Shown: piece by piece, positions 8,781-17,169 of the stretch | How positions within the stretch are numbered: the first letter of the stretch is position 1 | Layout: every line of letters begins with the position of its first letter | Assembly: GCF_008087345.1 (NCBI RefSeq) | Contig: NZ_VHIB01000001.1 | Location: 248,001 to 312,000, forward strand | DNA: 64,000 nt | Direction of reading: 5' to 3' | Origin: Nocardioides caldifontis | GTDB lineage: Bacteria; Actinomycetota; Actinomycetes; Propionibacteriales; Nocardioidaceae | Program-made: the position numbers and the translations under genes | The notes under the pieces: generated by a model | What the model saw: the letters and a program-made list of their open reading frames with translations, nothing else | Told to the model about the DNA's origin: nothing | The model's database searches: none

Positions 8781-9593
8781 TTGAACGGACGCGACAGCTC
8801 CGGCGGCTCGTCGACGCCGCGCTCCAAGGGACACCTCAACCCCGGGGAGTCGGCGCCGATCAGCCGCTACCCGGTCGAGCCCGACCTCGCGTCATACGTC
8901 CGGCACTTCTGGATCCCCGAGTGGGAGCTGCCGGAGGGTGCGTCGGTGACCGCCCGCGTGCTCGGCTACCCGACGCTCAACCTCGTCGTCGACCCCACCG
9001 GCGTCCTGGTCACCGGCCCGACCCGACGGGAGAGCCAGCGCGTGCTCTCGGGACGCGGGTGGGCGGTCGGCGTGCTGCTCCAGCCGGCGGCGACGCCGGC
9101 GCTGGGGTACGACGCGGAGCAGCTCGTCGACTCCGGGCGGCCGCTGGACGAGCCGGAGCTGCAGGGCTCCGTCGTCGCGGCGATGGACCGGCCGGGCGAG
9201 CGCGAGGGACGCCACGCCGCAGCGGTCGCGGTGATGACCGCGTGGTTGCGGGACCGGCTCGGACCGGTCACCGACCAAGGGCTGCTCGCGAACCGCGCCG
9301 TCGAGCTGGTCGAGGGCGACCCGACCTTGACGCGGGTCTCGGAGCTCACCGAGCGGCTGCACGTCTCCGGCCGGACGCTGCAGCGGGCGGTGCGGCGGTG
9401 CACCGGGTTCACGCCGGCCGAGGTGGTCCGGCGACGCAGGCTCCAGGAAGCGGCCGACCGGCTCCGCCGCGGCGAGTCGGACGACCTGTCGACGGTGGCG
9501 CAGGAGGTCGGGTACGCCGACCACGCACACATGACCCGGGACTTCCGGACCGCTCTGGAGGAGCCACCGAGCCAGTTCCGCCGCCACCGCTGA
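8781..9593 (+). CDS. AraC-family regulator
   Basis: A 270-residue regulator. Residues 30-150 resemble the N-terminal domain common before AraC domains (ISRYPVEPDLASYVRHFWIPEW). The C-terminal AraC domain (about 165-268) has two helix-turn-helix motifs: VSELTERLHVSGRTLQRAVRR and STVAQEVGYADHAHMTRDF. The TTG at 8781 is the likely start. It is divergent from the VOC protein and probably regulates it. An interspersed repeat unit lies directly after its stop. Confidence 0.8.
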   Translation: MNGRDSSGGSSTPRSKGHLNPGESAPISRYPVEPDLASYVRHFWIPEWELPEGASVTARVLGYPTLNLVVDPTGVLVTGPTRRESQRVLSGRGWAVGVLLQPAATPALGYDAEQLVDSGRPLDEPELQGSVVAAMDRPGEREGRHAAAVAVMTAWLRDRLGPVTDQGLLANRAVELVEGDPTLTRVSELTERLHVSGRTLQRAVRRCTGFTPAEVVRRRRLQEAADRLRRGESDDLSTVAQEVGYADHAHMTRDFRTALEEPPSQFRRHR

Positions 9594-9595
9594 CG

Positions 9596-9618
9596 GTCGA
9601 GCCGCCCGTCGTGGCGCG
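9596..9618 (+). repeat. Interspersed repeat unit
   Basis: A single copy of the GTCGAGCCGCCCGTCGTGG repeat, one base different from the 4680 copies, starts two bases after the AraC stop codon and ends just before the likely promoter of the YjbR-like gene. Confidence 0.7.
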
Positions 9619-9627
9619 TGCCCGACC

Positions 9628-9633
9628 TACGAT
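9628..9633 (+). promoter_or_regulatory. Probable -10 box of a leaderless transcript
   Basis: TACGAT lies six bases upstream of the ATG at 9640 and no ribosome site is present, the usual layout of leaderless actinobacterial genes. Confidence 0.45.
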
Positions 9634-9639
9634 GCGGCC

Positions 9640-10092
9640 ATGGCGCGCCCCCGGAACCGGAAGGCGAGGGTCGACGACGTCCACGAGACGGCGCTCGCGA
9701 TGCCGCACGTGACGGTGGACGGTACGTCGGGGCGGCCGGTGTACCAGGTCGGCGGCAAGTCGTTCGTGTTCTTCCGGACCCGCCGTCCCGACGCGTTCGA
9801 CCCGGAGACCGGCGAGCGGTACGACGACGTGATCGTGATCTGGGTGGCCGACGAGGGCGAGAAGGCGGCGCTGGTCGAGGACCCGTCGACGCCGTTCTTC
9901 ACCACCCCGCACTTCGACGGCCACCCCTCCGTGCTCCTGCGCGGGTCCCGGATCGGTGAGGTCACCCGCAACGAGGTCGTCGAGCTCGTCCAGGACGCGT
10001 GGCTCTCCCGCGCCTCCGCGCGTCGCGCCCGCCAGTGGCTGGAGTCGCTCGACCCGGAGGACCCTCGGTTCGTGCCGCCCGTACGACGCTGA
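9640..10092 (+). CDS. MmcQ/YjbR-family protein
   Basis: A 150-residue protein of the MmcQ/YjbR fold (CyaY-like DNA-binding), recognised by YQVGGKSFVFFRTRRPDA, VIVIWVADEGEKAAL, FFTTPHFDGHPSVLL and the closing VELVQDAWLSRASARRARQW. Members are often annotated as putative DNA-binding proteins but the role is not established. Probably leaderless from ATG 9640. It is convergent with the large sensor kinase, with a run of inverted repeat units between. Confidence 0.8.
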   Translation: MARPRNRKARVDDVHETALAMPHVTVDGTSGRPVYQVGGKSFVFFRTRRPDAFDPETGERYDDVIVIWVADEGEKAALVEDPSTPFFTTPHFDGHPSVLLRGSRIGEVTRNEVVELVQDAWLSRASARRARQWLESLDPEDPRFVPPVRR

Positions 10093-10098
10093 GCCGCA

Positions 10099-10183
10099 CC
10101 ACGAGGGGCGGCTCAACAGTCCCGACGCGCGCCACGAAGGGCGGCTCAACACACCCCAGCGCGCGCCACGAAGGGCGGCTCAA
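10099..10183. repeat. Interspersed repeat, three inverted units
   Basis: Three tandem units of GCGCGCCACGAAGGGCGG followed by CTCAAC (first unit variant at about 10099, then 10127 and about 10160), separated by ACAC/CCCAGC-type spacers. They are the reverse complement of the 4680 and 9596 units, and sit between the convergent YjbR-like and sensor-kinase genes. Confidence 0.8.
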
Positions 10184-10211
10184 CACACCCCAGCGCGCGC
10201 CACCAGGGACG

Positions 10212-13200
10212 TCAGGTGTCGGCGAGGGACTTCGAGAACCACACCGACTTGCCGCTCCCGGTCGCCCGGGAGCCCCACCGGTCGGCGAGGACGGAGACGA
10301 TGTGCAGCCCGCGGCCGTGCTCGTCGTCGTCGGCGGCCCTGCGCCGGCGGGGCCGGTAGACGGCGCGGTCCTGCACCTCGAAGACGATCTCGCTGCCGGT
10401 CCGCCGCAGCCGCAGGTCGATCGGGGCGCGGCCGTGCATGAGGGCGTTGGTGACCAGCTCGCTCGCCATCAGGACCACCTCGTCACAGATCTCCTCGGCC
10501 ACCCTCCACGCCTGGAGGTGGGTGAGGACCATCCGGCGCGCCTCGGCCACCGCCCGCTCGCCGCCGGCCAGCCGGTGGCTGACCGCGGCCTCGAACGGCT
10601 CCGCGTCGACCCGGGCGATGAGGATCGCGATGTCGTCCTCGTGCCCCTCGGGGAGCAGCGAGGCGACCAGCTGCTCGGGCAGCCCGTCGAGCGTCGAGGA
10701 CGAGTGCCGCTGCAGCTGGGTGGCGAGGGCGTCGATGCCGACGTCGATGTCGCGGGTGCGGCGCTCGACCAGCCCGTCGGTGTAGAGCGCGACCGTCGAG
10801 CCGCGGTGGAGCCGGACGCTCTCGGTGCGCATCCCGAAGTACCCCGCCCCCAGCGGCGGTCCGGCGGCCGCGAGCCGGACGGGCGGCTCGTCGGGGTTGA
10901 CCAGCAGCGCCGGAAGGTGGCCGGCGTTGGCGTAGCGGAGCGTCTGGTCGGTCGAGTCGAAGACCGCGTAGAAGCAGGTGACGATCTGGTCGCCGCCCAT
11001 GTCCTGGACGATGCCGTCGAGGTACTCGAGCATCTCGGCCGGCGGCAGGTCGAGCTTGGAGAAGGCCCGGATCGCCGACCGGAGCTGCCCCATCCCGGCG
11101 GCGGCGCTGACCCCGCGCCCCATCACGTCGCCGACGACGAGCGCGGTGCGGCCGGCGCCGAGCTCGATGATGTCGTACCAGTCGCCGCCGACCTGGGTGC
11201 CCTGGACGCCGGCGCGGTAGTACGTCGCCACCTCGAGGTGCTCGACGTCGAACGACCGCTCCGGCAGCAGGCTGCGCTGGAGGGCGTCGGCGATCAGGTG
11301 CTCGCGCTCGGCCGCCTGCTGACGGGCGGACGCCTCGGCGAGCGCCTGCTCGGTGCGCCGCTGCTCGGTGATGTCCTGGACCGACCCGCGGAGCACCACC
11401 GGCCGGCCGCCCACCACCTCGGTCACCTCGCCGCGGACGGTGAGCAACCGTTGCCACCCGGAGGGCGTGACGAGGCGGGCCTCGTACTCGATCAGGGTGT
11501 CGGGGCCGGCGCCCACGAGCGAGTGGCGGACCAGCTCCTGGTCCTCCTCGTGCACCAGCCGGCCGACGACGGCCTCCCAGTCCAGCGGCCCGTCCTGCTC
11601 GACCTCGAGCAGCCGCGCGAGCTCGTCGGAGACCACCATCTCGCCGGTGCGCAGGTCGATCTCCCAGCTCCCGACCCGGGCGAGCCGCTGGGCCTGGTCC
11701 AGCAGCTCCTGGCTGCGCTCGAGCGTCGACCGCACCCGGCGCACCTTGTCGAGCTCGAGGTTGACCCGCACCCGGGCGAGCAGCTCGCGGGCCGAGAACG
11801 GCTTGACCAGGTAGTCGTCGGCGCCGGCCTCGAGCCCCTCGACCGTGCCCTCCTCGCCGGCCCGGGCGGACAGCATGATCACCGGCACCCCCGTCGTCGC
11901 CGGGTCGGCGTGCAGCCGCTCGAGCAGCCCGAACCCGTCGAGCCGCGGCATCATCACGTCGGTCAGCACCAGGTCGGGGCGGACGACGGCGACCTTCTCG
12001 AGAGCGTCGACCCCGTCCTCGGCGGTCGCCACGTCGTAGTCGTCGGCGAGCAACGAGGCGACGTACTCCCGCATGTCGGGGTTGTCGTCGACGACCAGCA
12101 CCGTCGGGCGGTCGCCGTGCTCGACCGGGCCGAGGACGTCCGCGTCGTCGCTCTCCTCGAGCCACCGCATCGCCTCGGAGACGAAGCCCCGCGCCTGCTG
12201 GGCCGCTTCGGTGCCCTCCACGCCCGCCTGTGCGGGCGCCTCGGCCACCAGCTCCGCGGGCAGGTGGGTGCTGCCGAGCGGCAGCCGGACCGTGAACGTG
12301 GTGCCCTCGCCCTGGGTGCTCTCCGCGCCGACCGTGCCGCCGTGCAGCGCGACGAGCTCGGCGACCAGCGCGAGCCCGATGCCGGACCCCTCGTGGGTCC
12401 GCGAGCGCGCGCCCGGGACCCGGTGGAACCGCTCGAAGAGGTGCGGCAGCTCGGCCTCGGGGATCCCGACGCCGGTGTCGGCGACGGTCAGCTCCGCCTC
12501 GCCGTCGACGTCGCGGAGCCGGACGGTGATCGAGCCGTCGAAGGTGAACTTCAGCGCGTTCGAGACGAGGTTGAGCACGATCTTGGCCCAGTGCTCGGCG
12601 TCGACGTACGGCCGGCTCGGCAGCGGCGGGCAGTCGATCTCCAGGCGGATCCCGGCCCGGGCCGCCGCGGAGTCGAACATCGTGGCCAGCTCGGTGGTGT
12701 ACTTCGCGAGGTCGAGCTGCTCGAAGCGGCCGGTGACCTTCCCGGACTCGAGCCGGGAGAAGTCGAGCAGGCTGTTGACGAGGCGGAGCAGCCGCTGGCC
12801 GTTGCGGTGGATCACCTCGACCCGCTCGCGCTGCCGCGGCGGGAGCGGCTCGGCGTCGTCGGCGAGCGCGTCCTCGGCGGGGCCGAGCAGCAGCGTCAGC
12901 GGGGTGCGGAACTCGTGGCTGACGTTGGTGAAGAAGTCGGTCTTCGCCCGGTCGAGCTGGGCGAGGGTCTCCGCCCGTTGCCGCTCGAACTCGAAGGCCC
13001 GCGCGTCGGTCAGCGCGGCCGCGAGGTGGCCGGCGATCAGCTCGACGAACCCCTCGTAGCCGTCGTCGAGCGCGCGGTAGGGGTTGAGCCCCACGACCAG
13101 GAAGCCGTACGGCGACGCCTGCGCGGCCTGGGCCAGCGGCACGACGATCGCCTGGGTCGGCGGTTCGCTCCACGCGCCGGTCGGCAACGACCCGAACCGG

Positions 13201-13979
13201 GAGCGGAGCTCGTCGACCACCACGCTCTGCGACCCGGCCGCCGGCGTCACCGGCCAGGCACCGTCGGAGTCGAGGCTCAGCGTCGTCGGCGCCGCCTCGT
13301 GGTGGCTGTCGGTGAAGCCCGTCGTCCCGACCCGCACCGCGGTCCGCCCGTCGGGCTCGAAGCGGTAGATCAGCGTGAACGGCAGCGACTCAGGGTTGTG
13401 CGCCAACGTGTCGCAGACCGAGGCGATCGTCTCGGCCTCGGTGAGCCCGCTGCGGCGGGTGCCGAGGTCACGGAGCGTCGTCATCCGGCGCGCGGAGATG
13501 ACCTGCTCGGTGTCCTCCTTGACCACGCAGAGCATCCCGGCGATCGAGCCGTCGTCCGCGGCCAGGGGGCTGTAGGAGAAGGTGTGGTAGGTCTCCTCGA
13601 GGTAGCCGCTGCGCTCCAGGAACAGCTGGAGGTTCTCGTCCCAGGTGGCCTCACCGGTGGTCATCACCCGGTCGATGCGCGGGCCGATGTCGGGCCAGAT
13701 CTCCGACCAGACCTCGGAGGCGGGGCGGCCGAGCGCCCACGGGTACTTCGAGCCGAGCGTGTCGCGGCGGTAGGCGTCGTTGCAGAAGAACGTCAGCTCG
13801 GGGCCCCACGCCATCCACATCGAGAACTTCGACGTGAGCAGGATCCGCACCGAGTTCTGCAGCGCCTGGGGCCACTTCTCGGGAGGCCCCATGGGGGTGG
13901 CGTCCCAGTCGACGGCCAGGTGGTCAGCTCCGATGCGGCCACGGCCCTCGAGGAATCTGCGCATCTCCGTCCCGTCCAC
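10212..13979 (-). CDS. Hybrid PAS-GAF histidine kinase / receiver / SpoIIE phosphatase / RsbW-type kinase
   Basis: A 1255-residue cytoplasmic signalling protein joining two systems. Domains in order: PAS-like (about 20-160), GAF (165-330), HisKA with phospho-acceptor His355 in NVSHEFRTP, HATPase (460-570) with N box VSNALKFT and DTGVGIP, receiver (625-745) with Asp674 in DVMMPRLDG, a second PAS (765-870), a SpoIIE/PP2C phosphatase (905-1105) with GGDWYD (931-936) and GDVMGRG (950-956), and a terminal RsbW-type HATPase (from about 1115) with SELVTNALMHG. The second half should dephosphorylate an anti-anti-sigma factor and phosphorylate it or bind sigma, controlling a general stress response. 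No membrane segment or signal peptide is seen. It starts with GTG at 13979; an ATG at 13964 is also possible. No partner sigma factor is nearby. Confidence 0.88.
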   Translation of the reverse strand: MDGTEMRRFLEGRGRIGADHLAVDWDATPMGPPEKWPQALQNSVRILLTSKFSMWMAWGPELTFFCNDAYRRDTLGSKYPWALGRPASEVWSEIWPDIGPRIDRVMTTGEATWDENLQLFLERSGYLEETYHTFSYSPLAADDGSIAGMLCVVKEDTEQVISARRMTTLRDLGTRRSGLTEAETIASVCDTLAHNPESLPFTLIYRFEPDGRTAVRVGTTGFTDSHHEAAPTTLSLDSDGAWPVTPAAGSQSVVVDELRSRFGSLPTGAWSEPPTQAIVVPLAQAAQASPYGFLVVGLNPYRALDDGYEGFVELIAGHLAAALTDARAFEFERQRAETLAQLDRAKTDFFTNVSHEFRTPLTLLLGPAEDALADDAEPLPPRQRERVEVIHRNGQRLLRLVNSLLDFSRLESGKVTGRFEQLDLAKYTTELATMFDSAAARAGIRLEIDCPPLPSRPYVDAEHWAKIVLNLVSNALKFTFDGSITVRLRDVDGEAELTVADTGVGIPEAELPHLFERFHRVPGARSRTHEGSGIGLALVAELVALHGGTVGAESTQGEGTTFTVRLPLGSTHLPAELVAEAPAQAGVEGTEAAQQARGFVSEAMRWLEESDDADVLGPVEHGDRPTVLVVDDNPDMREYVASLLADDYDVATAEDGVDALEKVAVVRPDLVLTDVMMPRLDGFGLLERLHADPATTGVPVIMLSARAGEEGTVEGLEAGADDYLVKPFSARELLARVRVNLELDKVRRVRSTLERSQELLDQAQRLARVGSWEIDLRTGEMVVSDELARLLEVEQDGPLDWEAVVGRLVHEEDQELVRHSLVGAGPDTLIEYEARLVTPSGWQRLLTVRGEVTEVVGGRPVVLRGSVQDITEQRRTEQALAEASARQQAAEREHLIADALQRSLLPERSFDVEHLEVATYYRAGVQGTQVGGDWYDIIELGAGRTALVVGDVMGRGVSAAAGMGQLRSAIRAFSKLDLPPAEMLEYLDGIVQDMGGDQIVTCFYAVFDSTDQTLRYANAGHLPALLVNPDEPPVRLAAAGPPLGAGYFGMRTESVRLHRGSTVALYTDGLVERRTRDIDVGIDALATQLQRHSSSTLDGLPEQLVASLLPEGHEDDIAILIARVDAEPFEAAVSHRLAGGERAVAEARRMVLTHLQAWRVAEEICDEVVLMASELVTNALMHGRAPIDLRLRRTGSEIVFEVQDRAVYRPRRRRAADDDEHGRGLHIVSVLADRWGSRATGSGKSVWFSKSLADT

Positions 13980-14067
13980 GTCGCGGTGCCACGGGCCGCC
14001 TCGTGACCGGCCTCGGGGCGAGGATATCCGGGCTCACCACTCGACGATCCCGCAAGTCGGCGGGTGT

Positions 14068-14706
14068 TCACGGGGTGGGCGGCACCCTGCGGACGACGGT
14101 TCCGTCCCCGGCGAACGACACGTATCCCGACTGCCCGACGTCGGCGGTCGCGTAGCCCCACAGGAAGGCGCCCTCCTCGTCGGGTGCGCGCACGATGACG
14201 TACGCCGTCGTGGGGTCCTCGACCAGGGCCAGCGCCTCGCCGAGCGCCCTCGTCACCAGCTCCGGGTCGAGGGCGGCGAGGTCGATCACGGGGCCCTGCA
14301 CGAGCTGCTCGTACTCCTGGGCGCCGAGGCTGCCGTTCCAGTAGTACGACCGCGACCGGTCGGGTGCTCCGGGGACGGGCAGGTCGAGCACGGCGTACTC
14401 CGGGTAGAGCACCACGCGGTGCGCCTCCGTCGATCCCGTCTCCTCGGCGACCACCTCGACCAGCTCGGCCAGCCCGCGCGCGGACTGGACGTCGGGAGGT
14501 ACGACGGGCTCCTCTCCGCCGAAGGCCAGCCCGCCCGGGTCCCGGGGCCGGTCGGCGTCGCCGTCGCGGCCGGCGAGCACGCCGCCGACGATCGACCCGA
14601 TGGTGACCAGCACGACCGCCGCGGGCAGCACCAGCCACTGCCAGGGTCCTCGCAGCGGACGGCCCACCGGACCGGCCTCGCGGTCCCGCACCCCCGGATC
14701 GTCCAC
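14068..14706 (-). CDS. Hypothetical membrane-anchored protein
   Basis: A 212-residue protein of unknown function. One transmembrane helix (about residues 20-40, QWLVLPAAVVLVTIGSIVGG) is followed by an extracytoplasmic region of about 170 residues with no recognised domain; the middle (YPEYAVLDLPVPG, then SRSYYWNGSLG) looks beta-rich and is reminiscent of lipoprotein-like folds. GTG at 14706 is chosen because a perfect AGGAGGC ribosome site (14711-14717) precedes it. It lies between the sensor kinase and a divergent ArsR gene. Confidence 0.7.
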   Translation of the reverse strand: MDDPGVRDREAGPVGRPLRGPWQWLVLPAAVVLVTIGSIVGGVLAGRDGDADRPRDPGGLAFGGEEPVVPPDVQSARGLAELVEVVAEETGSTEAHRVVLYPEYAVLDLPVPGAPDRSRSYYWNGSLGAQEYEQLVQGPVIDLAALDPELVTRALGEALALVEDPTTAYVIVRAPDEEGAFLWGYATADVGQSGYVSFAGDGTVVRRVPPTP

Positions 14707-14786
14707 GGCGGCCTCCTGTCGGCCGTCATCCTGGCAGCGCCGGCCCGGGTTGACCCGGGCCTTTCGGACCACGCGGCACGCATGCC

Positions 14787-14815
14787 TTGACAGGCATATG
14801 TCGTGACCGACATAT
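14787..14815 (+). promoter_or_regulatory. ArsR promoter-operator
   Basis: A consensus -35 TTGACA (14787-14792), and a -10 ACATAT (14810-14815) at 17-base spacing. A perfect inverted repeat ATATGTCG (14796-14803) / CGACATAT (14808-14815) fills the spacer and the -10 box. The GTG start follows seven bases after the -10 box. Confidence 0.75.
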
Positions 14816-14822
14816 TGGCGGG

Positions 14823-15134
14823 GTGGAGCAGCTCTGGAACGCCCTCGCCGACCGCAACCGGCGCGCGGTCCTCGACGCGCTCGCCGAGGGGGAGCTCTCG
14901 GTGGGCGAGCTCGTCGAGCGGCTGGGGATGAGCCAGCCGCGCACGTCGAAGCACCTCCGGGTGCTCCGCGAGGCGGGGCTGGTGCGGGTGCAGACCCAGG
15001 GGCCGCGCCGGCTCTACCGGGTCGAGCCGAGACCGATGGCCGAGCTCGACGCCTGGCTGGCGCCGTACCGCCGGATGTGGAACCGCAGCCTCGACCGGCT
15101 GGGCGAGCAGCTGGACCGTGAGGAGGAGGACTGA
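14823..15134 (+). CDS. ArsR-family repressor paired with SRPBCC protein
   Basis: A 103-residue winged-helix repressor: WNALADRNRRAVLDALAEGE, LVERLGMSQPRTSKHLRVLR (recognition helix, about 32-50) and a beta wing VRVQTQGPRRLYRVEP. No CxC metal motif, so it is not a metal sensor; it belongs to the group fused in operons with AHSA1/SRPBCC proteins. GTG at 14823 is probably leaderless. Its stop overlaps the start of the SRPBCC gene (TGATG), so both are made together and should be autorepressed through the operator in the promoter. Confidence 0.87.
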   Translation: MEQLWNALADRNRRAVLDALAEGELSVGELVERLGMSQPRTSKHLRVLREAGLVRVQTQGPRRLYRVEPRPMAELDAWLAPYRRMWNRSLDRLGEQLDREEED

Positions 15135-15658
15135 TGCAGGTCACCGACGAGGGCACGTACGTCGAGGTGGACGGCCGGCCGGCCGTGCGGTTCGAGCGGA
15201 TCTACCCGCACCCCGTCGAGCGGGTGTGGCGCGCGGTCACCGACCCCGACGAGCTCCGCGGATGGTTCCCCTCGCCGGAGGTGACGATCGAGCCGCGCGA
15301 GGGCGGGACGATCACGATGGCCGGCGACCCCTACGCACCCGAGGCGAGCACGTCGCGCGTCCTGGTGTGGGACCCGCCGTCGCGGTTCTCCTTCGAGTGG
15401 GACGGTGACGAGCTGCACCTGACGTTGGCCCCTCACGAGGACGGCTGCCGGCTCACCTTCGTCAACGTGCTGGCGACCGAAGGGTCGGCCGCCCGCAACG
15501 CCGCCGGCTGGGAGGTCTGCCTGCGCTCGCTCGGCGAGGTGCTCGCGGGACGGCCGGGCGGCGACCAGCACGGGTCGATGGAGGAGTTCCGACCGATGCT
15601 GGAGAGGTACAAGGCGGCCGGGATGCCCGACGACGGGTGGCTCCCCGAGGAGCCGTAG
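15134..15658 (+). CDS. SRPBCC/AHSA1-family protein
   Basis: A 174-residue START-like protein with the AHSA1 pattern: FERIYPHPVERVWRAVTDPDELRGWFP (about 21-47), a central EGGTITMAGDPYA and AGWEVCLRSLGEVLAG near the end. The fold has a deep hydrophobic cavity for a lipid, aromatic or other small ligand. The ligand is unknown. Translationally coupled to the ArsR gene; it ends one base before the stop of the convergent DHFR-like gene. Confidence 0.85.
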   Translation: MQVTDEGTYVEVDGRPAVRFERIYPHPVERVWRAVTDPDELRGWFPSPEVTIEPREGGTITMAGDPYAPEASTSRVLVWDPPSRFSFEWDGDELHLTLAPHEDGCRLTFVNVLATEGSAARNAAGWEVCLRSLGEVLAGRPGGDQHGSMEEFRPMLERYKAAGMPDDGWLPEEP

Positions 15659-15659
15659 G

Positions 15660-16199
15660 TCAACGAGGGCCGACGACCTCGTACCTCGCACAGAGGAAGG
15701 CGCCGTTCCGGTCGAACTCCTTCAGCCGTAGGTCGAACGGCGCGGTGAACAGCGGGCGGCCCGCTCCGAGGAACACCGGTGCGATCGACACGACCACCTC
15801 GTCGAGCAGCCCCTCGGCGGCGAAGTCCGCGGCGAGCCCGCCCCCGCCGACCATCCACAGGTCCTTGCCCGCGGCCGCGGCGACCATCTCGTCGTACACC
15901 TCCTTGACGGGGGCGGAGGTGAACCGGATCCCGTCGCCGATCGGCGTGAGCTCGCGGTGGGTGAAGACCCAGGCCGGCTGCGTGTAGGACCACGCCTCGC
16001 CGGTGCGGGTGAGGTGGTCGACGATCCACTCGTACGTCGTCGCGCCCATCGCGATCGCCCCGATGCCGGCCATGAACTCCTCGAAGCCGAACGGCCCGGA
16101 GTCGTCGTGCTCCTGGACGAACAGCCACTCGAGCGAGTCGTGCTCGTCGGCGAGGAAGCCGTCCAGCGTGGTGGCGGTGTTGAAGGTCATCCGGGTCAT
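15660..16199 (-). CDS. Dihydrofolate-reductase-family (RibD C-terminal) protein
   Basis: A 179-residue protein of the RibD/DHFR-like fold: TFNTATTLDGFLAD at the start, GATTYEWIVDHL, then KDLWMVGGGGLAADFAAEGLLDEV (about 110-133) with the NADPH-binding GGGG, and PVFLGAGRPLF. It probably reduces a substrate with NADPH; true folate activity is unlikely, as these YyaP/YwjB-type proteins form a separate group. ATG 16199 overlaps the stop of the upstream AraC-DinB gene by four bases. Confidence 0.85.
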   Translation of the reverse strand: MTRMTFNTATTLDGFLADEHDSLEWLFVQEHDDSGPFGFEEFMAGIGAIAMGATTYEWIVDHLTRTGEAWSYTQPAWVFTHRELTPIGDGIRFTSAPVKEVYDEMVAAAAGKDLWMVGGGGLAADFAAEGLLDEVVVSIAPVFLGAGRPLFTAPFDLRLKEFDRNGAFLCARYEVVGPR

Positions 16200-17092
16200 G
16201 ACTCCTCCTCGAGTCGTCGGCGCAGCCATAGGATCGGGTCGCCCTCGCCGGGCGGGCGGCCGAGCAGCTGCCGGGCCAGCTCGCGGCGGTGGGCGGAGTA
16301 GGTGATCACGTGGGCGAGGACGCTGCCGAGCACGAAGCTCTCGGGCGGGTCGCAGAGCGCGTCGACGAGCCGGTCCTGCCAGGCACCGCGCCGCTCGACG
16401 TCGCGGACCATCGCCAGCCAGCGCGGCGCGACGGCGTCGTGGCGGTCGAGCAGCGAGACGACGTCGCGCGGCCGGGACGGGGGGACGTCCTCGCCCTCGA
16501 TCGAGGCGAGCCAGACCTCCTTGGAGAACACGAGGTGCTCGAGGAGCTGGCCGAGCGTCTCGTCCGGGCCGTCCCAGGTGAGGATCGTGTGCTCGGGGAG
16601 GCGGACCCGTTCGAGCTCCTCGTCCGGCACCCCCTTGGCCGCCTCGAGGAGCGCCCGGGTGTCGTCGAGGTCGTGGTGGACCATCAACGCGGTGACGTCG
16701 CCGCCGGCCGGGCGGGAGCCGCTCTCCACCCACAGCGACATCGGCGGGTGGAAGTGGATGCCGTTGGGCGCCGGCAACCAGTGGCCGGCCGGGCGCTGGC
16801 TCGGCGGCTGCCCGAACGCCTTCGCGAACGCCCGGGTGAACCCCTCCACCGAGTCGTAGCCCGCCTCGAACGCCGCGTCGGTCACCGACGCGCCCCGGCG
16901 CAGCCGCCACGCCGCCCGCTCGAGCATCACACGGCGGCGCATCGCCACCGGCGGCTCGCCCGCGTGGCGGCTCAGCTCGCGGCTGAAGTGGTACGGCGAG
17001 GCGTAGGCACCCCCGGCCATCTCGGCCAGCGAGCCGTGCTCCTCGTCGAGCACGGCGTCGAGCAGCTCACGGAGCCGGTCGCGTCCTGTCAT
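16196..17092 (-). CDS. AraC DNA-binding domain fused to a DinB-like domain
   Basis: A 298-residue fusion. The AraC-type domain is at the N-terminus (about 5-110), with SPYHFSRELSRHAGEPP and the second helix-turn-helix ASVTDAAFEAGYDSVEGFTRAF; the C-terminal half (about 150-295) is a DinB-like four-helix bundle with ETLGQLLEHLVFSKEVWLAS and HVITYSAHRRELARQLLG. Conserved histidines suggest a metal site. DinB-like proteins include thiol-dependent transferases. Start at ATG 17092; coupled to the DHFR-like gene downstream. Confidence 0.82.
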   Translation of the reverse strand: MTGRDRLRELLDAVLDEEHGSLAEMAGGAYASPYHFSRELSRHAGEPPVAMRRRVMLERAAWRLRRGASVTDAAFEAGYDSVEGFTRAFAKAFGQPPSQRPAGHWLPAPNGIHFHPPMSLWVESGSRPAGGDVTALMVHHDLDDTRALLEAAKGVPDEELERVRLPEHTILTWDGPDETLGQLLEHLVFSKEVWLASIEGEDVPPSRPRDVVSLLDRHDAVAPRWLAMVRDVERRGAWQDRLVDALCDPPESFVLGSVLAHVITYSAHRRELARQLLGRPPGEGDPILWLRRRLEEES

Positions 17093-17147
17093 GACGCCAG
17101 TCTCGACCCGCCCGGCCTCCCTGCGCCCGACCGTTCTTGCTGTTCGA

Positions 17148-17167
17148 TGGTTGAGCCTGTCGAGACC
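17148..17167. repeat. Interspersed hairpin-repeat half unit
   Basis: TGGTTGAGCCTGTCGAGACC matches one arm of the larger hairpin repeat at 18202-18263. It lies between the aldo/keto reductase stop and the AraC-DinB start. Confidence 0.6.
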
Positions 17168-17169
17168 GC

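Noticed and set aside
10099-10183. A CRISPR array
   Set aside because: Only three units, short and uneven spacers, no cas genes, and the units recur singly elsewhere.
9999-14006. A very long open frame (over 1300 codons) opposite the sensor kinase
   Set aside because: It is the antisense shadow of a G+C-rich gene: low-complexity Arg/Pro/Gly/Leu composition, no family match and no ribosome site. Similar antisense frames elsewhere were left out for the same reason.
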